From the NCBI GenBank assembly GCA_965277615.1, contig CBDIDG010000006.1:372001-436000 (forward strand): a stretch of DNA of 64,000 bases, read 5' to 3'. The stretch's first letter is position 1. Every line of letters starts with the position of its first letter. Below the pieces are notes generated by a model that saw nothing but the letters and a program-made list of their open reading frames with translations, had not been told where the DNA came from and ran no database searches. Made by a program: the position numbers and the translations under genes. This DNA comes from Bog-532 sp965277615 (GTDB lineage Bacteria; Actinomycetota; Actinomycetes; Streptosporangiales; Streptosporangiaceae). Below are positions 8,043 through 16,710 of the stretch, one piece after another.

Positions 8043-8912
8043 TTATTTTACGGTGAGGCTGAACGACTTACCGTCGAAGGAAAGCGGACCGGGAGTTATT
8101 TCGGTCTTCCCCTTGGGTGTCCCGTCGCTGGTCATGATCCGCTGGAAGTGCGTCCAGTCGCCCAGCGCCCTGGTGCGCCCGGAGGTGTCGGTGAGCGAGA
8201 CCGACGTGAACGAGTTCAGGTTCTCCTGGTGTCTCGGAGCGGTGAAAGCCTGGCCCTCGTAGGCCGCCAGCCACACGTCGCCAAAGTGCGCCGTGGTCAG
8301 CACGCCTGAGGTGGCCGTGCTGTAGGGGAGGGACGCCAAGTACTCATCCCCGTTGTCGCGATCGGCGATCGTCATGTACGCCGTACCTGCACTGGTGTTG
8401 TAGTACACGGTCAGGGTCACGGTCTCGCCCGCGTAAAAACAGCCGCGGGGGTCGGTTTTGCCGGCGCAGGGGCTGTTGGCCGGGTAGGGCGTGGGCTGAA
8501 TCCAGAAGAACGACGTGGGGTTGGCGCTCCCGGCGTCGCCGTTCGGATACCAGGAGTCGACCGGGGTGGAGGTGCTCGTGGCCGTGGGGATCAGTTCCAC
8601 CTCGGGTGTGAGCGTGCTGCTGGTGCTGTTCTCCAGCGTGACGAACGGCTGGTAGCTGCTGCTGAACACACCGGCGTCCCGGACCAGCGTGGTGGTCTCG
8701 GTGGCCTGCTCGAAACCGGCACTGTTGGTCGCGCCGTACCCGGGCGCGCCCTGGGTGTACTGGGTCTGCGAACCGGGCGGGGCCGGGGCCGGTCGCGTGT
8801 TGCTGGCAGGTCTGGCCGGCCCGGCTTGGCTGGCGCTGGCGGGCACTGCCGCAGCCGCCATCATGGCCGTGGCCGTCAGGACGCCGCTCAGCACGCCAAT
8901 TTTCTTGATCAT
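8043..8912 (-). CDS. Secreted protein of unknown function
   Basis: The 289-aa product has a clear Sec signal peptide: 'MIKKIG' then a hydrophobic core and an ASA-S cleavage site at about residues 27-28. A Pro/Ala/Thr linker follows, then a Ser/Thr-rich beta-strand region with repeated aromatic-rich segments (FFWIQPTPY, VTLTVYYNTSAGTAYMTIADRD) and two cysteines close together (CAGKTDPRGC) likely to form a disulfide. I do not recognise a defined family; the strand pattern suggests an all-beta secreted domain, and a loose resemblance to glutamic-peptidase folds is not supported by catalytic residues. The ATG at 8912 follows GGAAGG. It is transcribed divergently from the adenosine deaminase gene. 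Confidence 0.7.
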   Translation of the reverse strand: MIKKIGVLSGVLTATAMMAAAAVPASASQAGPARPASNTRPAPAPPGSQTQYTQGAPGYGATNSAGFEQATETTTLVRDAGVFSSSYQPFVTLENSTSSTLTPEVELIPTATSTSTPVDSWYPNGDAGSANPTSFFWIQPTPYPANSPCAGKTDPRGCFYAGETVTLTVYYNTSAGTAYMTIADRDNGDEYLASLPYSTATSGVLTTAHFGDVWLAAYEGQAFTAPRHQENLNSFTSVSLTDTSGRTRALGDWTHFQRIMTSDGTPKGKTEITPGPLSFDGKSFSLTVK

Positions 8913-9097
8913 TAGTGGCACCTTCCGGGGAATGGAAATGCAAAGGGCTCTTTCCCTAGTGACGCCGCGCTGAATCGCAAAGTTGACAGCGGAGGAAACA
9001 TTCTAAAAATAAAAAGGGAGCCTCGGGCAGAGCAATAAAGAATTGCCGCTAATCGGGCCTAAGGTAAAAATGTAAACGAAAATTGGAGCGCGGTACC

Positions 9098-9109
9098 ATG
9101 ACCGGATGA
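9098..9109 (+). other. Three-codon upstream ORF overlapping the adenosine deaminase start
   Basis: ATG ACC GGA TGA at 9098-9109 is preceded by GGAG at 9085-9088 with suitable spacing. Its stop codon overlaps the ATG of the adenosine deaminase gene (9106) in an A-TGA arrangement. The main start has no properly spaced Shine-Dalgarno sequence of its own, so ribosomes may load at the mini-ORF and re-initiate. Confidence 0.4.
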
Positions 9110-10170
9110 CGTTGACTCTCGACCAGATCCGGGCCGTGCCCAAGGTGCTGCTGCACGACCACCTGGACGGCGGGCTGCGGCCTGTCACGATCATCGAGCT
9201 GGCCCAGGCCATCGGGTACGACGAGCTGCCCAGCTATGACCCCGAGGGGCTGGCCCGGTCGATGACCGGTGCGGCCCGGCGCGGGCACCTCGAGCTGTAC
9301 CTGGAGCCGTTCCGGCACACGGTCGCGGTCATGCAGACCCCCGAGGCGCTGACCCGGGTCGCGGCCGAGTGTGCCGAGGACCTGGCCGCCGACGGTGTCG
9401 TCTACGCCGAGGTCCGGTTCGCGCCCGAGCTGCACCTGGACCGCGGGCTGCGGCTGGACCAGGTGGTCGAGGCCGTGCTGGAGGGCTTCCGGCGGGGGAG
9501 CCAGGGCCGCGGCATCGTGGTCCGGGCCCTGCTCACCGCGATGCGGACCGCGGCCCGGTCGCTGGATATCGCCGAGCTGGCCGTGCGCTACCGGGACCTG
9601 GGCGTGGTCGGCTTCGACATCGCCGGGGCCGAGGTGGGCTGGCCGCCGAGCCGGCACCTGGACAGCTTCGAGTACGTGCAGCGGGAAAATTTCCATATCA
9701 CCATCCACGCCGGGGAGGCGTTCGGGCTGCCGTCGATCTGGGAGGCGGTCCAGTTCTGCGGCGCGGAGCGGCTTGGCCACGGCGTCCGCCTGGTCGACGA
9801 CATCAAGACCGACCCGGACGGTACGGCTTCGCTGGGGCGGCTGGCCTCGTTCGTCCGGGACCGCCGGATCGCGCTCGAGCTGTGCCCGACCTCCAACGTC
9901 CAGACCGGTGCCGCCCCGTCCATCGCCGAGCACCCGATCGGCCTGCTCCGGGAGCTGAACTTCCGCGTCACCGTGAACACCGACAACCGGCTGATGAGCG
10001 GGATCACACTCTCGTCCGAGCTGCACGCGCTGACCGAGGCGTTCGGCTATGACTGGGCCGACCTGCAGTGGCTCACGATCAACGCCATGAAGAGCGCGTT
10101 CCTGCACTTCGACGAGCGCCTCGACCTCATCGACACGGTCATCAAGCCCGGCTACGCCGCCCTGGCCTGA
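9106..10170 (+). CDS. add: Adenosine deaminase
   Basis: The 354-aa protein has the metal-dependent TIM-barrel signature of adenosine deaminase: 'LLHDHLDGGLRP' (HxH zinc ligands, about residues 17-19), 'TIHAGEAFG' with the third His and catalytic Glu, 'RLGHGVRL', 'ELCPTSNVQT', and 'TVNTDNRLMS' with the metal-binding Asp. It converts adenosine and deoxyadenosine to the inosine forms in purine salvage. The leader upstream (8913-9105) is unusually AT-rich for this genome and contains a TTGACA at 8983 without a clear partner -10. Its 3' end faces the LuxR gene, 11 bases away. Confidence 0.92.
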   Translation: MTLTLDQIRAVPKVLLHDHLDGGLRPVTIIELAQAIGYDELPSYDPEGLARSMTGAARRGHLELYLEPFRHTVAVMQTPEALTRVAAECAEDLAADGVVYAEVRFAPELHLDRGLRLDQVVEAVLEGFRRGSQGRGIVVRALLTAMRTAARSLDIAELAVRYRDLGVVGFDIAGAEVGWPPSRHLDSFEYVQRENFHITIHAGEAFGLPSIWEAVQFCGAERLGHGVRLVDDIKTDPDGTASLGRLASFVRDRRIALELCPTSNVQTGAAPSIAEHPIGLLRELNFRVTVNTDNRLMSGITLSSELHALTEAFGYDWADLQWLTINAMKSAFLHFDERLDLIDTVIKPGYAALA

Positions 10171-10181
10171 CCTGCGCCGGA

Positions 10182-12821
10182 TCAGATCAGGTTGAGCTGG
10201 CGGGCCCGGCGGACCGCTCCGCGGCGGTGATCGGTGGCCAGCTTGCGGTAGATGTTCCTCAGGTGGGTCTTGACGGTGTTGATGGAGATGTACATTTCGC
10301 TGGCGACCTCGGCCGTGGTCATCATGGCGGAAAAGTGCGTCAGGACCTCCCGCTCGCGCTCAGTGAGCTGCTCCACCACCAGCACCGTGGCCTGATCTGA
10401 GGATCTTCCGGGCGGCGGAAGCTGCTCGTGACCCAGCGCCGGGGCGAGCAGGCCCCGGTGAGCGGCCGCCAGTTCAGGGTCACGCCGTAGCAGCGGCCCA
10501 AGCCAGCTACGCTCCGCCATGAAGGGCAGCCTGAGCTGCTCACGTTCCGCCAGCCGGAGCGCGGACGCCAGCGACTTGCGACTACGTGCAGTATCACCTT
10601 CGCCGTAGCTGAGCTGGGCGTCCATCAGCCACGCCTGCACCCGTATCTGGTCTGGTGCGCTGCTATCCGCCGCGACCAAGGCCGCGAGCGCGCGCCGTGC
10701 ACTTTCGCTGTCCCCGGCGGCCGCCGTGGCGTGCGCGAAGGTGACCGCGGCCGCCAGCGCAGTGGCGCCCCCGGCCCGTTCCGCTGCGGTCAGCGCGGCG
10801 CGGGTGTCGCCGGCCGCGGCGCAGGCCCGGGACTCGAGCAGGTTCAGTTGCTGGTCCAGCCAAGCCGGAACGGGCCGTCCGGATCGGGTCCGGGTGATGA
10901 TGCGCGCGGCGGCCTCGGCGTGACCGTCGGCCAGGGCCGCGCCCGCCGCGACCAGGCAGCCCGCCACCCCGATCAGCGTGTCCGGGCTTACCCCGAGGGC
11001 GGCGTCCGCCTGCTTGAGGCAGCTGTGCATCTCCTGTGGCTCATGGCGCTGCAAATGCACCCAGGCCAGCGCGACCAGGGCCGCGGGATTCGGGTGCTGG
11101 CCCGGCGGCCGCTGCTCGTCCGCCGTCCGGGCGGCTTGGGCCAGGCCCGCAGCGCGGTTAAGCCGGCCGCGCAGCGCCTCTACCAGCGCCAGATACGCCG
11201 CGGCGTCGGCTGGTTCGTACTCCCCGCCGCCGGTGGCCGCTCCTGCCTCCAGGACACGGGCGGCTTCGTCCAGATCGCTGGACCATAGCCCGATGGCCCG
11301 GCGGCCGGACCGCACTCGCCGGGGCAGATCAGGGTGCTGGGCCAGCTGGCCGCCCGGGATCCGGCTGAGCATAAGCTCAGCGCAGCTGACCGCCGCGGCC
11401 GCCGCCCGCGGGTCCCCGGCGCGAAGGGCGGCCGTGAGCCGGATAACCGCGGCCGCCAGCCGGCCGGTGGCCTCCTGATCAGCAGGAAAACCCGCCAGGC
11501 TGCCGTCCGCCGTATCCAGCGCGGCGGTGCACCGTTCCGGCTGGCCCGCGGACAGAGCGACCGCCGCCAAGATCAGGTGCGGCTGCGGACCGGTCCAGGC
11601 CTGGTCCGAGGGCATGCTGGCGAACTCCTCGGCCAGGCACCGGCCGGGCCCGGGCTCGGGCTCGATGAGCTGGCCGATCGCCAGCTGATCGATGACCATC
11701 TCGGCCGCGAGCGGCCAGTCACCAGCCCGGTTGGCGTGCCGTACCGCGTCGGTGAGCAGGCCGGCCTCGGCGTACCACCGGGCGGCCCGCCGATGCAGCT
11801 CGGCGTCCCGCCCCGGATACCGGTGCCGCAGCTTCAGCCGCAGCACCTCGGCGAACAACGTGTGGTAGCGATACCACCCGGACTCCATCGGCTGGACAAA
11901 AGCGTTCGCGTGGACCAGCGCCCGCACCATGTCGGCAGCCCGCTCGTCACCGGCCAGCGCTGCGGCCGCATCGGCGCTGAACTGCTCCAGGATGGACGTG
12001 CACAGCAGCACGTCCTGGACCTCAGGCGGCTGGGCGTTGAGCACTTCGTCGACCAGATAGCCGGTCAGGGCGCTGTTCTCGGCCGCCAGCTCGGTGACGA
12101 ACTGGCCCGGGTCACGATGAGCGCCCAGCGAGATCGCGGCGAGCCGCAGGCCAGCCGCCCAGCCCTCGGTCCGCCGGGTCAGGCTCCCGACCAGGTCCGC
12201 CGTCAGTGTGCAGCCTTGCCGGGCCAGCAGGATGGCCGCCTCGTCGACGCCGAAGGCCAGGTCACTGGCCCGGATCTCGGCCAGCTGACCGGCCAACCGA
12301 TAGCGGTACAGCGGCAGCAGCGGATCCATCCGCGAGGCCACCACCAGGCGCAACCCGGCCCCCGCGTTCCGCAGCAGGAAGTCAAGCCCCTTCAGCACCT
12401 TCGGCTCCGTGAGCAGGTGCAGGTCGTCCAAGACCAGCGTCACCGGCCGGTCCTGGACCGCCAGGGCCGCGGTCAGCCGCAGTAGGAACAAATCGTCGTC
12501 CGGTCGGCCCCGCGTGGCGGCCGGGCTGGGAACGGCCACACCGGACCGGCGCAACGCCGCCACGACGTAGGACCAGAACACCCGGGGCCGGTTGTCGAAC
12601 TCATCCAGGCTCACCCAGGTCACGGGTCCGGGTTCGGCCGCTGCCCACAAAGCCAGGGCCATCGTCTTACCCGTGCCAGCCGGGCCGGTCAGGACGGTCA
12701 GCGGGCACCACCGCGTACCTTGGGCGATCAGGTCGGTGATCCGCTGGCGCGGGACAGCCCAATCCGGCACCACCGGCGCCGTTAGCTTCGAGGTGAGGAT
12801 CGGATCACTGTCTCTAGCCAT
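10182..12821 (-). CDS. LuxR family regulator of the LAL (MalT-like) type
   Basis: The 879-aa protein has an N-terminal NTPase with Walker A GPAGTGKT (residues 46-53) and a Walker B 'LVLDDLHLL' near 130, a long alpha-helical, TPR-like middle, and a C-terminal LuxR helix-turn-helix (LTEREREVLTHFSAMMTTAE, then SINTVKTHLRNIYRKL; about 814-879). MalT-type proteins are ATP- and inducer-dependent activators. The ATG at 12821 overlaps the stop of the upstream 84-aa gene by 8 bases, so the two are co-translated. A second LAL regulator of the same length is divergent, with an inverted repeat between them. Confidence 0.92.
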   Translation of the reverse strand: MARDSDPILTSKLTAPVVPDWAVPRQRITDLIAQGTRWCPLTVLTGPAGTGKTMALALWAAAEPGPVTWVSLDEFDNRPRVFWSYVVAALRRSGVAVPSPAATRGRPDDDLFLLRLTAALAVQDRPVTLVLDDLHLLTEPKVLKGLDFLLRNAGAGLRLVVASRMDPLLPLYRYRLAGQLAEIRASDLAFGVDEAAILLARQGCTLTADLVGSLTRRTEGWAAGLRLAAISLGAHRDPGQFVTELAAENSALTGYLVDEVLNAQPPEVQDVLLCTSILEQFSADAAAALAGDERAADMVRALVHANAFVQPMESGWYRYHTLFAEVLRLKLRHRYPGRDAELHRRAARWYAEAGLLTDAVRHANRAGDWPLAAEMVIDQLAIGQLIEPEPGPGRCLAEEFASMPSDQAWTGPQPHLILAAVALSAGQPERCTAALDTADGSLAGFPADQEATGRLAAAVIRLTAALRAGDPRAAAAAVSCAELMLSRIPGGQLAQHPDLPRRVRSGRRAIGLWSSDLDEAARVLEAGAATGGGEYEPADAAAYLALVEALRGRLNRAAGLAQAARTADEQRPPGQHPNPAALVALAWVHLQRHEPQEMHSCLKQADAALGVSPDTLIGVAGCLVAAGAALADGHAEAAARIITRTRSGRPVPAWLDQQLNLLESRACAAAGDTRAALTAAERAGGATALAAAVTFAHATAAAGDSESARRALAALVAADSSAPDQIRVQAWLMDAQLSYGEGDTARSRKSLASALRLAEREQLRLPFMAERSWLGPLLRRDPELAAAHRGLLAPALGHEQLPPPGRSSDQATVLVVEQLTEREREVLTHFSAMMTTAEVASEMYISINTVKTHLRNIYRKLATDHRRGAVRRARQLNLI

Positions 12822-13068
12822 GACCGCGACCTGGGCCCGGCGGAGGCATCGCGACCATTGGATCCGGGCTTACGGGGCCCACCTGGACCACTTCAAGCCC
12901 GAGGCTGATGATCCGCTGGACGAGCCCGATCAGGGCAGGCTGATCGGGTAGCTCCGCCCTGAGGGTCGTCGAATCCGGGCCGACGGTGATGGCACAGTCG
13001 TCGAATTCCGCCCGCAGCGTGCGGCCGGCCTGACCGGTGAAAGTTATTTCGTAAGTCCGGGACTGCAT
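12814..13068 (-). CDS. Small conserved protein coupled to LAL regulator
   Basis: The 84-aa protein starts MQSRTYEITFTGQAG and includes 'LRAEFDDCAITVGPDSTTLRAELPD', followed by 'ALIGLVQRIISLGLEVVQV'. The alternation of strands and a C-terminal helix-strand suggests a small ferredoxin-like alpha/beta fold. Similar small proteins next to LuxR genes are, to my knowledge, frequent in actinobacteria, but no function is known to me. The ATG at 13068 has GGAGGG 10 bases upstream. Overlap with the regulator (12814-12821) implies stoichiometric production, so it may be a modulator or ligand sensor for that protein. Confidence 0.75.
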   Translation of the reverse strand: MQSRTYEITFTGQAGRTLRAEFDDCAITVGPDSTTLRAELPDQPALIGLVQRIISLGLEVVQVGPVSPDPMVAMPPPGPGRGHG

Positions 13069-13174
13069 GGGGAATGTGCCCTCCGATCTGCTGCTTCTTG
13101 TTGTTGCCAGCATGTTTGGCCGCTGAGCCGGCGTCACCACCCATTGGGGGGTTATCCCGGTTTGGGCGGCCTGG

Positions 13175-13208
13175 CCGGCCCGATCCGCTGCCCGTAGAAT
13201 CGGGCCGG
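13175..13208. promoter_or_regulatory. Inverted repeat between divergent LAL regulators
   Basis: CCGGCCCGAT (13175-13184) and ATCGGGCCGG (13199-13208) are perfect 10-base arms around a 14-base spacer. The element lies in the 185-base divergent control region, 45 bases before the GTG at 13254. It may be a regulator binding site or a hairpin in the leader of the plus-strand gene. Confidence 0.5.
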
Positions 13209-13253
13209 ATCGAGTGATATCGCCCGTAGCAGGAACTACCGGGGGGACGATCG

Positions 13254-15893
13254 GTGGTAGAAGACGCAGCGGCCGAGCGCGTCGCGTCACGGAATCTGCG
13301 GTTCGCGCTGGCCAAGTTCCGGCCGGCGATGCTGCCCGCCACGCTGGTCGCCCGGTCGATGCTGCACGAACAGCTGACAGCCGGGGCTGGCCAGCGCCTG
13401 ACCGTGGTGGTGGGTTCGGCTGGCGCGGGCAAGAGCGTCCTGCTGTCGAGCTGGACGGAGACCCGGCCGCCGGGCGTGACGTCCTGGCTGTCGTGCGATG
13501 GGGCCGACGCCAACCCGCTCCGCTTCTGGACCGGGTTCATCGAAGCCCCCCAGGCGGTGGAGCGGACGTTCGGTTCCGATGCCGCCGATCTGCTCGCGAT
13601 GGACGGCACCGTATCGGCCGACGTCACCGCCTCGATCGCCAACGATGCCGCGAAGCTGCCCCCCGGGTCGGCCATCATTGTCGACGACTTCCAGTACGCG
13701 GCCCCGGCGATATCGGGGCCCATGACCGATCTGGTCGAGCGCTGGCCGGCCCAGAACGCCCAGCTCGTCCTGGCCAGCCGCGTCGACCCGCCGCTGCGGC
13801 TGCACCGGCTGCGGATGGCTGGCGAACTGCGCGAGCTGCGCGATCGTGACCTGCATTTCTCGCTGGCTGAGAGCGCCGGCCTACTGGCGAACCTCGGCGT
13901 GCAGGTCGCCCCGGCTGATCTGGAGCTGTTGCACCAGCGCAGCGAGGGGTGGGCCGCGGCGCTGCAGATGGCGGCGCTGTCGCTGCGCAGCGCCCGGGAC
14001 CCGGCGCAGGCGACGCGGGCGCTGGGGATCAGCAGCCACGCGATCGCCGAATATTTCGTGTCCGAGGTCCTTGATCAGCAGCCCCCGGAGGTTGCCCGGT
14101 TCATGCTCGACACCTCCATCCTGGGCGAGCTGACCGCGGACGCGTGCGCGGCGGTGGCCGGGCGGCCGGACGCGGCGACCCTGATGCGCCGCATCGACGC
14201 GGCCAATCTGTTCCTGATCGCTCTGGACGATGAGCGGACCAGCTTCCGCTATCACCACCTCGTGCGCCAGGTACTGCGGGCCGAGCTGCGAGCCCGGGAC
14301 CCGGCCCAGGAGCAGGTGCTCCAGCTGCGGGCCGGCGAATGGTTCGAGGCCACCGGGGAGATCCGGCGGGCCACCCGGCACTTCCTGGCCGCCCGGCAGG
14401 CCGACCGGGCCCTGGGCCTGCTGCGGGACCGCCTTGCGGTCGACTTCATGAACAACCCGGCGCTGCCCGCACCGCTGGATGTAAGCACGATCGACCCCAC
14501 CCTGCTGGCCAGTGCCCCGGACCGGCTGCTGGGCATGGCCGCCGACCTGCTGATATCAGGGGAAATGGTCCAGGGCGGCAAATACCTCGACCTGCTGGAG
14601 CGCGTTCAGCCGCCCATCCCGCCCGAGTCGAGGCTGGCGGCCCAGCTCGCGGTCCTGCGATCGGGCTACCACGGGCAGCTCGGCCACTTGGCGCAGGCCA
14701 TCGATCAGGCCCTCGCCGCCCGGGCCATTCTGGAGCGGGCGCAGCTCACCGACGACGTCGTTGCGGCCGGTCTGGCAGCGTCGCTGCTGCGCGTCTACGG
14801 ATGGCTGGAGGACGGCGAGGCCCTCGCGCGCGAGGCCGCCTTGACCCTGGCCACGCCAGCCGTCGGCGAGCCGATCAAGCAGATCGTGGTGCCGGGCACG
14901 CAGGCCCTGGCCTGGTCCGAGGCCGGCCACCTGGCCCAGGCGGCCGAGGCGGCCCAGGCCGCCGAGCTGGCGGCGCGGCGGCTGGGATTCGGCCAGCACT
15001 TCTTCGCCGTGGATTACCTGCGGGCGCTGGCCGGTCTGGCGCTGGAGCGGCGCGAGCTCGACGCCGCCGAGCAGTTGGCCGAGCAGGCGCTGTCGATATC
15101 GGAGCGCCGGCGGCCTGCCTTTGAGTTTCTGGCCCTGCTGGACCGGGCCGCGATCTGGGCCGCCCGTGGGCAGGTCCGCAGCGCGCTGGCCGCCGTCGAG
15201 TCGGCCCGGGCGGTCCTGGCCGGGACCAACTCGGAGCTGCTGCCCCGGGCCGACGAGCTGGAGGCCCTGCTGCGCCTGTCGCTGGGCGACCCGCGCACCC
15301 CGGCCGAGCTGGCCAGCAGGCTGCCCGTGGCGCGCCGCGGCCCGCTGCTGGCCCGGATCGCGCTGGCTGCTGGCGACCACGACGCCGCGCAGGTGCACCT
15401 GCAGGCGGAGTCGCCGGATGGGCTGACGCCGCGGCGCGCGCTGGTGCACCAGGTACTGCTGGCCGCTGCCGCCATTGAGCGCGGCGACCCCGCGACCGCC
15501 AGCATCGTGGCCGGGGTCCTGCAGGCCGCGCGGCTCGGAGGATTTCTCAGCACCTTGGTCACCACCGACCCCCGGGTGACGGGCTACCTGGTCGAGCACG
15601 CTCCGCAGCTGCGAGCGGATCCGTTCGTCGAGCAGCTGATCGCTGCGGCCATGGAGATGCGCGCCGCCCAGCCGGTCGGCTCACGCTTCGGCCGCGGGCT
15701 CGCCGAGCCGCTGACCCCGGCCGAGTTGCGTATCCTCAAGCTGCTGCCGACCAGTACCTATCTGCAGATTTCCGAAACCCTTTACGTCTCGCGCAACACG
15801 GTGAAAGTCCATCTGCGGTCGGTCTACCAGAAGCTCGGCGTGACATCACGCTCGCAGGCGATCGAGCGGGCCGTCGACCTGCGCTTGCTCTAA
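13254..15893 (+). CDS. LuxR family regulator of the LAL (MalT-like) type, second copy
   Basis: The 879-aa protein has Walker A GSAGAGKS (residues 54-61), a Walker B-like 'AIIVDDFQYA' near 140, an Ala/Leu-rich helical repeat region, and a C-terminal LuxR DNA-binding domain (LTPAELRILKLLPTSTYLQI, then SRNTVKVHLRSVYQKLGV; about 820-879). The GTG start is preceded by GGGGGGA. Its neighbour on the opposite strand has the same length and architecture but clearly different sequence, so the pair is an old duplication or two recruited regulators, not a recent copy. Targets are not evident; the adjacent genes (adenosine deaminase, FAD monooxygenase) are candidates. Confidence 0.92.
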   Translation: MVEDAAAERVASRNLRFALAKFRPAMLPATLVARSMLHEQLTAGAGQRLTVVVGSAGAGKSVLLSSWTETRPPGVTSWLSCDGADANPLRFWTGFIEAPQAVERTFGSDAADLLAMDGTVSADVTASIANDAAKLPPGSAIIVDDFQYAAPAISGPMTDLVERWPAQNAQLVLASRVDPPLRLHRLRMAGELRELRDRDLHFSLAESAGLLANLGVQVAPADLELLHQRSEGWAAALQMAALSLRSARDPAQATRALGISSHAIAEYFVSEVLDQQPPEVARFMLDTSILGELTADACAAVAGRPDAATLMRRIDAANLFLIALDDERTSFRYHHLVRQVLRAELRARDPAQEQVLQLRAGEWFEATGEIRRATRHFLAARQADRALGLLRDRLAVDFMNNPALPAPLDVSTIDPTLLASAPDRLLGMAADLLISGEMVQGGKYLDLLERVQPPIPPESRLAAQLAVLRSGYHGQLGHLAQAIDQALAARAILERAQLTDDVVAAGLAASLLRVYGWLEDGEALAREAALTLATPAVGEPIKQIVVPGTQALAWSEAGHLAQAAEAAQAAELAARRLGFGQHFFAVDYLRALAGLALERRELDAAEQLAEQALSISERRRPAFEFLALLDRAAIWAARGQVRSALAAVESARAVLAGTNSELLPRADELEALLRLSLGDPRTPAELASRLPVARRGPLLARIALAAGDHDAAQVHLQAESPDGLTPRRALVHQVLLAAAAIERGDPATASIVAGVLQAARLGGFLSTLVTTDPRVTGYLVEHAPQLRADPFVEQLIAAAMEMRAAQPVGSRFGRGLAEPLTPAELRILKLLPTSTYLQISETLYVSRNTVKVHLRSVYQKLGVTSRSQAIERAVDLRLL

Positions 15894-15908
15894 CGTCGTC
15901 CCGCTCCA

Positions 15909-15926
15909 TAACCCTCCAGAGGGTTA
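15909..15926. promoter_or_regulatory. Short inverted repeat after the LAL gene
   Basis: TAACCCTC-CA-GAGGGTTA lies 16 bases after the LAL stop codon. It could fold as a 6-bp hairpin with a four-base loop, or be a regulator site. The flanking words CGCTCCATAACC occur twice (about 15902-15913 and 15937-15948). Confidence 0.4.
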
Positions 15927-15972
15927 CCAAGCACCTCGCTCCATAACCAAGGGTGAGCGAGCATCTGGCCGC

Positions 15973-16004
15973 GTAACGAACATGTTCGTTACGAACTCGT
16001 TCGT
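15973..16004. promoter_or_regulatory. Overlapping TetR-type operators
   Basis: GTAACGAACATGTTCGTTAC (15973-15992) is a perfect 20-base palindrome. A second palindrome, ACGAAC-TC-GTTCGT (15991-16004), overlaps its end by two bases. Both contain GAAC/GTTC half-sites, as expected for a TetR-family repressor. They sit immediately upstream of, and run up to, the -10-like TAGCCT (16006-16011) of the TetR gene, which fits steric autorepression. Confidence 0.78.
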
Positions 16005-16005
16005 G

Positions 16006-16011
16006 TAGCCT
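16006..16011 (+). promoter_or_regulatory. Candidate -10 element of a leaderless tetR transcript
   Basis: TAGCCT is followed by exactly six bases and then the ATG at 16018, so transcription would begin at about the start codon. No Shine-Dalgarno sequence is present. The same TAnCCT-N6-start layout recurs at 26006, 61556 and 63070. Confidence 0.5.
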
Positions 16012-16017
16012 GTCGGC

Positions 16018-16710
16018 ATGAGCGTTCAGTCGGGAGAACCGCGCAGCCGCCGGGACCGCCCGGCCAAGCCGCCGCTGACCCGGGCCGGCATCGTGGCCGC
16101 CGCGGTCGCGATCATGAGGGCCGAGGGCCTGCCCAAGGTCACCGTGCGGCGCCTGGCGCAGGACCTGGACACCGGCCCGGCCTCGCTCTACGTGTACTTC
16201 CGCAACACGGCCGGGCTGCACGCGGCGATCCTGGACGAGCTGCTGGGCACGGTCCCGCCGCCTCCGGCCACCGGTGACTGGCGCGCCCGGCTGGAGAAGG
16301 TGCTGACCGACTACACGGTCATGCTGTTCGAGCACCCCAGCCTGGCCCGGTCCGCCCTGGTGACCCGGCCCCACGGCGAGAACTATCTGGACCTGGTCGA
16401 GTCCCTGCTGGCCTTGCTGGCCGAGGGCGGCGTGCCCCCCGGGCAGGCCGCCTGGGGCCTGGACATCCTGCTCCAGTTCGGTACCGCGACCGCGGCCGAG
16501 CACGCCACCCGGCAGGAGTCCCTCGACGCCGATGACGAATGGGACGCGCTGCTCGAGACCGTGCGCACCACGTCGGCGGCCACCCACCCGCAGGTGGCCG
16601 CGCTGGCCGGCCTGCTGGTCTCCGGAGAGCCGGGCGAGCGGCTGTCCTGGGGCTTCCGGTCCTTGATCAACGGCATCGTGGCCACCGCCACCCCGCAAGG
16701 AGACACGTGA
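16018..16710 (+). CDS. TetR/AcrR family transcriptional regulator
   Basis: The 230-aa protein has an N-terminal TetR helix-turn-helix (about residues 20-66: 'LTRAGIVAAAVAIMRAEGLP' then 'TVRRLAQDLDTGPASLYVYF') and a TetR C-terminal ligand domain with helices typical of the TetR_C_11-like group. It ends at TGA 16708-16710, which overlaps the ATG of the FAD monooxygenase by one base, with AAGGAG inside its own 3' end serving the next gene. The overlapping palindromes directly upstream point to autoregulation of this two-gene operon. The inducer is probably the monooxygenase substrate, which is inference. Confidence 0.9.
   Translation: MSVQSGEPRSRRDRPAKPPLTRAGIVAAAVAIMRAEGLPKVTVRRLAQDLDTGPASLYVYFRNTAGLHAAILDELLGTVPPPPATGDWRARLEKVLTDYTVMLFEHPSLARSALVTRPHGENYLDLVESLLALLAEGGVPPGQAAWGLDILLQFGTATAAEHATRQESLDADDEWDALLETVRTTSAATHPQVAALAGLLVSGEPGERLSWGFRSLINGIVATATPQGDT

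Noticed and set aside
8043..8912. Assignment of the secreted protein as a G1 glutamic peptidase
   Set aside because: Only a general beta-strand resemblance was seen; the conserved WxGY, Gln and Glu sites of that family could not be placed.
8983..9015. TTGACA as a full housekeeping promoter for adenosine deaminase
   Set aside because: No TAnnnT at 16-18 bases distance fits well (only TAAAAA at 15), so it was mentioned but not listed as a promoter.
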